22,279 nucleotides of DNA from QWPN01 sp044360305. Lineage in GTDB: Bacteria > Planctomycetota > Planctomycetia > Pirellulales > UBA1268. How positions within the stretch are numbered: the stretch's first letter is position 1; each line of letters opens with the position of its first letter. The stretch covers positions 1-22,279 of the forward strand of contig JBIKKQ010000041.1 of NCBI GenBank assembly GCA_044360305.1. The letters run 5' to 3'. Both the position numbers and the translations under genes were made by a program. The notes beneath the pieces were generated by a model. That model was not told the DNA's origin and searched no databases. It saw nothing but the letters and a program-made list of their open reading frames with translations. Shown here in pieces: positions 17,473-22,279 of the stretch.

Positions 17473-17940
17473 TCAGCCCTTCCGGGCGGCGAGCCGCTGA
17501 ATGACCCGAAACTCGGCCGCCGTGACGGGCTGCACGGAGAGCCGGCTGCCGCGTCGCAGGAGCTCCATGCCGGCGAGGACCGGCGTGCCGCGCAGCTCGT
17601 CGAGCGGGATTGCCCGCGGAAAGATCTCCACGAGTTTCACGTCCACCATCGACCAGACGGGATTGTCGGGACTCGCCTTGGGGTCGTGATAATCGCTCGC
17701 CGGATCCCAGGCGCTGGCGTCGGGATAGGCCTCGCGGACGACCTCGACGATCCCGACCGCGGCCGGCGGGGCGGCGTTGGAGTGGTAGAAGATCGCCAGA
17801 TCCCCCTTGTTCATCGCCCGCAGCAGGTTGCGAGCCTGGTAGTTGCGGACGCCCTCCCAGCCGGTCGTCCGTTTCCGGGCCCGGGCGAGGTCGTGGATCG
17901 AGAACACGTCGGGTTCGCTCTTGACCAACCAGTGGTTCAT
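17473..17940 (-). CDS. EVE domain-containing protein
   Basis: Small cytoplasmic protein of 155 residues made of one EVE (PUA-like) domain. It starts with the canonical MNHWLVKSEPDVFSIHDL and includes TGWEGVRNYQARNLLRAMNKGDLAIFYHSN and DPKASPDNPVWSMVDVK, which match the bacterial EVE/thymocyte nuclear protein 1 group. EVE domains are thought to recognise modified bases in DNA or RNA; the target here is unknown. The start at 17940 is fixed by the family N-terminus. It is the first gene of an operon with bioF, and the gene on its other side is divergent. Confidence 0.9.
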   Translation of the reverse strand: MNHWLVKSEPDVFSIHDLARARKRTTGWEGVRNYQARNLLRAMNKGDLAIFYHSNAAPPAAVGIVEVVREAYPDASAWDPASDYHDPKASPDNPVWSMVDVKLVEIFPRAIPLDELRGTPVLAGMELLRRGSRLSVQPVTAAEFRVIQRLAARKG

Positions 17941-18015
17941 GACGGGGCAACGCTGTCGCGTGGGGAAGAATCGCGTACCATCGACGCCACAGGGCATGAT
18001 ACCGAGGGCCGGGCA
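17941..18015. promoter_or_regulatory. Short divergent promoter region (EVE operon / secreted peptidase)
   Basis: Only 75 bp separate two divergent genes. On the minus strand TATCAT (18001-17996, preceded by GG) is a -10 candidate for the EVE-bioF operon. It is the same hexamer as the one ahead of the aminotransferase. On the plus strand TACCAT (17976-17981) is a -10 candidate for the peptidase gene. The two boxes lie so close that the promoters would overlap. No clear -35 boxes are seen. Confidence 0.35.
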
Positions 18016-19908
18016 ATGACCAGTCGACGGCGTGGCCGGGGAGCGCGGGATACCGCGCGGGCGATCTTCGCGCCGTTGCTCGTGGCGGGGCTCGCGGCCG
18101 GTGCCGCCGGCCAGGTGACCATCCGCGAGGAGTTTCGGTCGGCGGGCGTCGTCGAGGCGGTGGCCAGTGGCCGCCTCACGCTGCGCACCGAGGAGGGCGA
18201 AACCCTCGAGGTCCGCCTGCAGCGGAAGGACGAGCCGGGGGTGCAACTGGCCGACGGCCGGCTGCTCCGGGTCACAACCGGGGTGCGGATCGGCGGCGCG
18301 TTCGACATCCCACGGCTCAAGGCCGGGCAGGTGGTGCGGTTCGAGGGGCGGATCAACGGCCAGGGGCGGACCGACGGCGAACTCGCCGCGCTCACGCTCG
18401 TCGATGCCGCGGGTGCCGCCATCGGGATCGAGCCGGTCACGGGCCCGGCCGCGCCGGGCGAGTTCGCCGTCTGCACGGTCGTGGCGCCGGTGAAGCAGGC
18501 CGGAAAGGGGCGGCTGGTCGTGCAGCTGCCGGAGGACCGGCCGTACAACCGCAAGACGACCTTCGCCTTCAAGGTGGCCGCGGAGGCGACGGCGCGAATC
18601 GAAAGCAGCGACGCGAAACGGATCGAGCCCGGGGCCAGGGTCGTGAACCTGGAGGCGCTGCGGCTCGACACCGGCGACGTGGTGGCGCGCACGCTCGTCG
18701 TCGAGACGGCGGCCGGAGCGCCGGTCCGGGAGCGGGCCGACGAGAAACTGGAGAACAAATACCGGAGCCTGTCCGACGAGCCGCTGCGGGAGCCGCGGCT
18801 GATCCGCTCGGCGCACTTCGCGTTCCTCACCGACGTCTCGGAACGCGAGGCGAAGATCATCCTCGACAAGCTGGAACGCATGGCGGGCCTGCTGGAGCGC
18901 TTCTTCGGCCGCAAGCCGGCGGGGGTCGTCGAGGGGTTCATCGTCCACGACCTCGGCGCCTTTCCGGCCGGCACACTGCCGGAGCCGGCCGGGGTCGCCA
19001 AGATTCGCGAGCGGGCCGGCATCTGTTTCAACGCCCGGCTCGGCGACCAGCGTCGCTCGACGCTCTATTCGTGCACCGACCACGGGGTGATCCAGCACGA
19101 ATGCACCCACGGCTTCTGCCACATGACCTTCGGCTCGACGGGCCCGACCTGGCTCGCGGAGGGAGTGGCGGAGATGGCCAACTACTGGAAGGAGGGGGAG
19201 CAGGCCGTGGACATCAGCCCGGCGGTCATGACCTACCTGCAGCAGGCCAGCCCGAAGCGCGGGCTGCTGGAGATCGCCGTGCCGGGACGGACACCCTCGG
19301 GAACGTGGCAGGACTACGCCTGGCGCTGGGCGCTCTGCCACCTGCTGGCCAACAACCCCAACTACGACGACCGGTTCAAGCCGCTGGCGATCGCGCTGAT
19401 GGAGGAGCGGCCCGGCGTGTCGTTCGAATCGGTCTACGGCCCGGTCGCCCGGGAGATTTCCTTTGAATACGACCAGTTCCTGCGGGCCGTCGGCAACGGC
19501 TATCGCGCCGACCTCGTGGCCTGGCCTTGGAAGGCCCGGTTCCGTCCACTCAAGGGGGATAGCGGCCGGGTCACGGCCGCGATCAGGGCCCGAGCCGGCT
19601 GGCAGGCGAGCGGGCTGCGGGTGGAACGCGGGGCGACGTACGAGGCAGCTGCCGACGGCACGTGGCGGACCGCGGCCGCCGGCGAGCCGGTGACGGCCGA
19701 CGGGTCCGGCGCCGGCCGCGGCCGGCTCACGGCCGTCGTCTTTCGGGACGCGGAGTTCGCGCTCGAGGAGCCGTTTCACGTCGGCGTGGCGAAGCGGTTC
19801 ACGGCCGCCGCGGATGGGCAGCTGTTCCTGCGCTGCGCCGACGACTGGACGGGGCTGGCCGACAACGACGGGGAGGTCGAGGTGACGCTGCGGCGGATCG
19901 TAGACTGA
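18016..19908 (+). CDS. Secreted HExxH metallopeptidase-like protein with lectin-like C-terminal domain
   Basis: Protein of 630 residues with an N-terminal signal sequence (hydrophobic FAPLLVAGLAAGAAG, cleavage near Q33). A beta-rich region follows (about 35-260). The peptidase-like domain (about 265-500) begins with SAHFAFLTDVSEREAKIILDKLERMAGLLERFFG. It carries the zinc motif H361-E-C-T-H365 and, 16 residues later, E382 in WLAEGVAEM, the expected third ligand of a gluzincin. This matches the peptidase MA-like / DUF1570-type proteins common in planctomycetes. The last 100 residues (from W529) resemble the LecA/PA-IL carbohydrate-binding fold: TADGSG, then VGVAKRFTAAADGQLFLRCADDW and a DNDGEVEV end. 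The GAGGG ribosome site is about 8 bases before the ATG. Substrate unknown; a sugar-anchored peptidase is an inference. Confidence 0.75.
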   Translation: MTSRRRGRGARDTARAIFAPLLVAGLAAGAAGQVTIREEFRSAGVVEAVASGRLTLRTEEGETLEVRLQRKDEPGVQLADGRLLRVTTGVRIGGAFDIPRLKAGQVVRFEGRINGQGRTDGELAALTLVDAAGAAIGIEPVTGPAAPGEFAVCTVVAPVKQAGKGRLVVQLPEDRPYNRKTTFAFKVAAEATARIESSDAKRIEPGARVVNLEALRLDTGDVVARTLVVETAAGAPVRERADEKLENKYRSLSDEPLREPRLIRSAHFAFLTDVSEREAKIILDKLERMAGLLERFFGRKPAGVVEGFIVHDLGAFPAGTLPEPAGVAKIRERAGICFNARLGDQRRSTLYSCTDHGVIQHECTHGFCHMTFGSTGPTWLAEGVAEMANYWKEGEQAVDISPAVMTYLQQASPKRGLLEIAVPGRTPSGTWQDYAWRWALCHLLANNPNYDDRFKPLAIALMEERPGVSFESVYGPVAREISFEYDQFLRAVGNGYRADLVAWPWKARFRPLKGDSGRVTAAIRARAGWQASGLRVERGATYEAAADGTWRTAAAGEPVTADGSGAGRGRLTAVVFRDAEFALEEPFHVGVAKRFTAAADGQLFLRCADDWTGLADNDGEVEVTLRRIVD

Positions 19909-19992
19909 CGGGATGCCACCGGACGGGGCCGGGGAGAGGAACGTCCTCAGACGTCTTTCCGCAGCGTCTCGCCAGTCCGGCGGCCGGACGGT

Positions 19993-20016
19993 TCGGCCCG
20001 TGCCAGCCCGGGCCGA
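19993..20016 (+). terminator. Candidate terminator hairpin after the peptidase gene
   Basis: TCGGCCCG (19993-20000) and CGGGCCGA (20009-20016) form a perfect 8-bp stem with an 8-base loop, 85 bp after the stop. With one bulge it extends by GGT/ACC. There is no T-run, so a Rho-independent role is uncertain. Confidence 0.4.
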
Positions 20017-20020
20017 CCGG

Positions 20021-20048
20021 TTGCTGCCGCGCGCGGCCGAAGTATGCT
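20021..20048 (+). promoter_or_regulatory. Candidate promoter of the repeat protein
   Basis: TTGCTG (20021-20026) and TATGCT (20043-20048) have a 16-base spacer. Both are reasonable sigma-70-like boxes. The start site would be about 60 bp ahead of the ATG at 20115. Confidence 0.45.
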
Positions 20049-20114
20049 GCGGTCCGGTTCACGAGCAACCCGCCGGCCTTTGTCCGGCACACGTACCACG
20101 TCCTAGGAGCCCCC

Positions 20115-21584
20115 ATGGACCGTCGCATCTTCCGCACGCTCGCGCTGACGTTGCTTGGCTGTGGACTCGTGGCCGGCCGATGCCTCGGGCAGGGGGACGA
20201 TCCGGCCCGGGCCAAGACGCTCACCGTCGAACAGGCGCAGGAGTTGGTGAAGCGGCCCAATGCGATCCGCCTGTCCGTCCTGGAACTGTCTCCGGACGTG
20301 GCGGCGGTGCTGGGCGGCTACAAGGGTGACGTCCGGTTCGAGGCGCTGGCCGCGTTGACGCCCGAGGCGGCGGCCCTGCTGGCCGCGATCCCCGGTGGAC
20401 TCGATCTGCCGAAGCTGACCGCCCTGCCACCGGCCGTCGCCAAGGCCCTCGCGGCCCACAAGGGGAGGCTCTCGGTGGGCGTCAATGCAATCACCCTCGA
20501 GGCCGCGGAGGCGCTGACGACGCACGCGGGGGTCCTCGACCTCGGCGTCACCGACATCACGGCCGAGAGTGCCGCCGCCCTGGCCAGGCATCCGGGCCCC
20601 CTGGCTCTCAACAACCTGCGCGAGCTGACGTCGCTGCCCCTCGCCGAGCGTCTGGGCCAGCAGGAGTACGTCTCGCTCGGCGGCGTCTCGAGCATCTCGG
20701 CCGAGATCGCCAAGGCGCTCTGCCCCCCCGAGAACCGTGTGAAGTTCAAGAATCATGTCCACTTCGCGGCGGGGCTGACGGAACTCCCCGCCGACACGGC
20801 GGCGGCGATCATGGCGGGACGCACCCACATCTTCCTGGGCAACTTGAGCTCGATCAGCGACGAGGCGGCCGAGGCCTGGGCGGGGCCGTTCTGCAACGTC
20901 CGACTGTTCGGCCTCAAGACCCTGACACCCGCCGCGGCCGCCGCGCTCACCAAGGGGAGCGGCATCATGGACATTCGTTTATTTGGCCCCGAACTCTCCG
21001 CCGAGACGGCCGCGGCGATCGCGAAGCAGATCACGACGGGTCCGGCCCGCATGATCGACCTCAACGGCCTGAAGAAACTCTCGTCGCCAGAACTGGCCCT
21101 GGCCGCCCTGCGCCGCTATCGGCAGGGACCGCACAGCTCGCTCAACGGCGTCGTCGAGGTCACCGAAGAGGTCGCCAAGGCGATCGCCGAGTGCAAGGAG
21201 AATCTCAGTCCCCTGCCCGGCCTGGGGGCGCTCACCTCGGCGCCGGTGGCGGCGAAGTATGCCGCCCAGCCCGACGACCTGATCTTCCGCAAGCTGGGCT
21301 TCATCTCCGACGACGTCGCCCTGGCCCTCGCCACGCACAAGGGAAAAATCGATCTCTCCGCCCTGCAGTCCCTCTCGGCCGTGGCGGCCAAGGCCTTCGC
21401 TGGCCACGAGGGGGAACTGAGGCTCGACGGACTGAAGGAGATCACCGACGAGGCCGCGGCGGCGCTCGCCCCGGCACCGGGGCCGGTCTCGCTGGCCGGC
21501 CTGGCGCAGGCCTCGCCGGCGGCCGTCACCGCCCTCAAGGCCAACCCCAAGATCGCCCTGCCGGCCAAGCTGGCCACTCCCTGA
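20115..21584 (+). CDS. Secreted protein of about 19 tandem 23-residue Leu/Ala-rich repeats
   Basis: Protein of 489 residues. A signal sequence covers residues 1-26 (MDRRIFRTLALTLLGCGLVAG); LLGC could also be a weak lipobox. The rest is almost wholly repeats with the consensus [LI][TS]xEAAxALAxHxGxLxLxGLxx, about 23 residues each. Clear units include ISDDVALALATHKGKIDLS, LSAVAAKAFAGHEGELRLD and ITDEAAAALAPAPGPVSL. The helix-then-short-strand pattern suggests a solenoid like a leucine-rich repeat. Repeat proteins with this periodicity occur in planctomycetes and are probably exported binding or surface proteins, but no function is established. AGGAG lies 6 bases before the ATG. It carries its own promoter candidate and is followed by a hairpin shared with the convergent permease gene. 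Confidence 0.72.
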   Translation: MDRRIFRTLALTLLGCGLVAGRCLGQGDDPARAKTLTVEQAQELVKRPNAIRLSVLELSPDVAAVLGGYKGDVRFEALAALTPEAAALLAAIPGGLDLPKLTALPPAVAKALAAHKGRLSVGVNAITLEAAEALTTHAGVLDLGVTDITAESAAALARHPGPLALNNLRELTSLPLAERLGQQEYVSLGGVSSISAEIAKALCPPENRVKFKNHVHFAAGLTELPADTAAAIMAGRTHIFLGNLSSISDEAAEAWAGPFCNVRLFGLKTLTPAAAAALTKGSGIMDIRLFGPELSAETAAAIAKQITTGPARMIDLNGLKKLSSPELALAALRRYRQGPHSSLNGVVEVTEEVAKAIAECKENLSPLPGLGALTSAPVAAKYAAQPDDLIFRKLGFISDDVALALATHKGKIDLSALQSLSAVAAKAFAGHEGELRLDGLKEITDEAAAALAPAPGPVSLAGLAQASPAAVTALKANPKIALPAKLATP

Positions 21585-21602
21585 CGGGACCGCCGAACGC
21601 GT

Positions 21603-21616
21603 GGGCTCGGGAGCCC
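21603..21616. terminator. Short hairpin between convergent genes
   Basis: GGGCT (21603-21607) and AGCCC (21612-21616) pair around CGGG in the 38-bp gap between the repeat protein and the RarD-like gene. It is short and lacks a T-run on either strand, so it is a weak terminator candidate. Confidence 0.35.
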
Positions 21617-21622
21617 GATGGT

Positions 21623-22279
21623 TCACGCTTCGGCGGATCGCGGACTGACGGCATGGCGGCGGACGGCGGCCGACAGCCGGCCGAGGCCGTCGATCGCGTA
21701 GATGAAAAGCGCCGTCCAGACGATCGCGAACCCGGTGAGCTTGCCGGCATCGAACGGCTCGCCGTAGACGAACAGGCCGAGCAGGAACTGCAGCGACGGG
21801 CCGAGGTACTGCATCAGCCCGATCGCCGAGAGCGGAATCCGGCGGGCCGCCGACGCGAAGCAGAGCAGCGGCACGGCCGTGATCACGCCGGACAGGGCGA
21901 TGAGCAGTTCGTCCCGTCCCCCGAGGCTGCCGAACGCGCCCCGGCCGGCCCGGTGCTCCGCGGCGAGGAACGTGACGGCCGGCACGAGCATCAACAGCGT
22001 CTCGACCGAAAGCGAGGACAGGGCGTTGAGGGTGGTCCGCTTCTTGGCGAGGCCGTAGAGGCAGAACGTGACGGCGAGGTACAGGGCGATCCAGGGGAAA
22101 TGCCGGTACTGGGCCGTCAGCCAGGCGACCCCCGTGGCGGCGACGGCGATCGCGAGCCACTGCGCGGGCCGCAGCCGCTCGCCGAGCACGAACACGCCGA
22201 GGAGCACGCTGAGGAGCGGATTGAGGAAATACCCGAGGCTGCTCTCGATCATCCGTCCGTGGGTCACGGCCCAGACGAA
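21623..22279 (-). CDS. rarD: RarD-like EamA-family permease, C-terminal 218 residues (runs off the window)
   Basis: The frame is open to the right edge, so the gene starts beyond 22279; the GTG at 22267 is internal. The visible part begins FVWAVTHGRMIESSLGYFLNPLLSVLLG, which matches the well-conserved middle of RarD (WAVNHGRVLEASLGYFINPL type). It contains about six hydrophobic segments, among them LRPAQWLAIAVAATGVAWL, LLIALSGVITAVPLLCFA, IGLMQYLGPSLQFLLGLFVYGE and GFAIVWTALFIYAID. RarD belongs to the drug/metabolite transporter superfamily. Its substrate is not known, although the name comes from chloramphenicol sensitivity. It is convergent with the repeat-protein gene. Confidence 0.88.
   Translation of the reverse strand, partial: FVWAVTHGRMIESSLGYFLNPLLSVLLGVFVLGERLRPAQWLAIAVAATGVAWLTAQYRHFPWIALYLAVTFCLYGLAKKRTTLNALSSLSVETLLMLVPAVTFLAAEHRAGRGAFGSLGGRDELLIALSGVITAVPLLCFASAARRIPLSAIGLMQYLGPSLQFLLGLFVYGEPFDAGKLTGFAIVWTALFIYAIDGLGRLSAAVRRHAVSPRSAEA

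Noticed and set aside
17941..19779. N-terminal extension of the EVE protein far upstream
   Set aside because: It is antisense to the secreted peptidase gene, and the family N-terminus (MNHWLVKSEPD) fits exactly at 17940.

Overview
The window reads as a high-GC (about 70% by eye) chromosomal segment of a planctomycete, probably a Pirellulales-like lineage. The main clue is the pair at the left edge: a large secreted protein with planctomycete cytochrome c plus DUF1549/DUF1553 (PSD1) domains, followed by a Tat-signal DUF1501 protein. That pairing is characteristic of Planctomycetes and Verrucomicrobia. A giant AsmA-like protein, a secreted HExxH peptidase and a secreted Leu/Ala-repeat protein fit the same assignment. 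No phage, IS element, CRISPR array, tRNA or rRNA was seen.

Layout. 1-3243 (minus): DUF1501 (partial) and PSD1 genes, overlapping by 11 bp. 3244-3532: divergent control region with an AT-rich near-palindrome. 3533-6686 (plus): a CopA-type Cu+ P-type ATPase and a biotin protein ligase, one base apart. 6731-6765: hairpin between convergent genes. 6760-7911 (minus): an RlmM-like 2'-O-methyltransferase. 8017-8477 (minus): a compact unit made of a TTGACA box, a structured leader, a 20-residue lysine-rich ORF, five hairpins in a row and an intrinsic terminator. 8707-14670 (plus): aspartate aminotransferase, MobA-like guanylyltransferase and a 1339-residue AsmA-like protein. 14651-17940 (minus): flavin monooxygenase, BioF and an EVE-domain protein. 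18016-21584 (plus): secreted peptidase with a lectin-like tail, then the repeat protein. 21623-22279 (minus): RarD-like permease, cut by the window edge.

How they fit together. Most genes are housekeeping or envelope functions in short operons. BioF (biotin synthesis) and BirA (biotin attachment) are both present but in separate operons. The PSD1/DUF1501 pair, the peptidase and the repeat protein are exported. CopA and the AsmA-like protein act at the inner membrane.

The most unusual element is the lysine-rich mini-gene at 8250-8312 with its 3' hairpin array (8084-8239). Seven G.U pairs in the array would be A.C mismatches in a plus-strand RNA. This strand asymmetry argues that a structured minus-strand RNA, about 300 nt or more long, is made here. 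I do not recognise it as a known RNA family.
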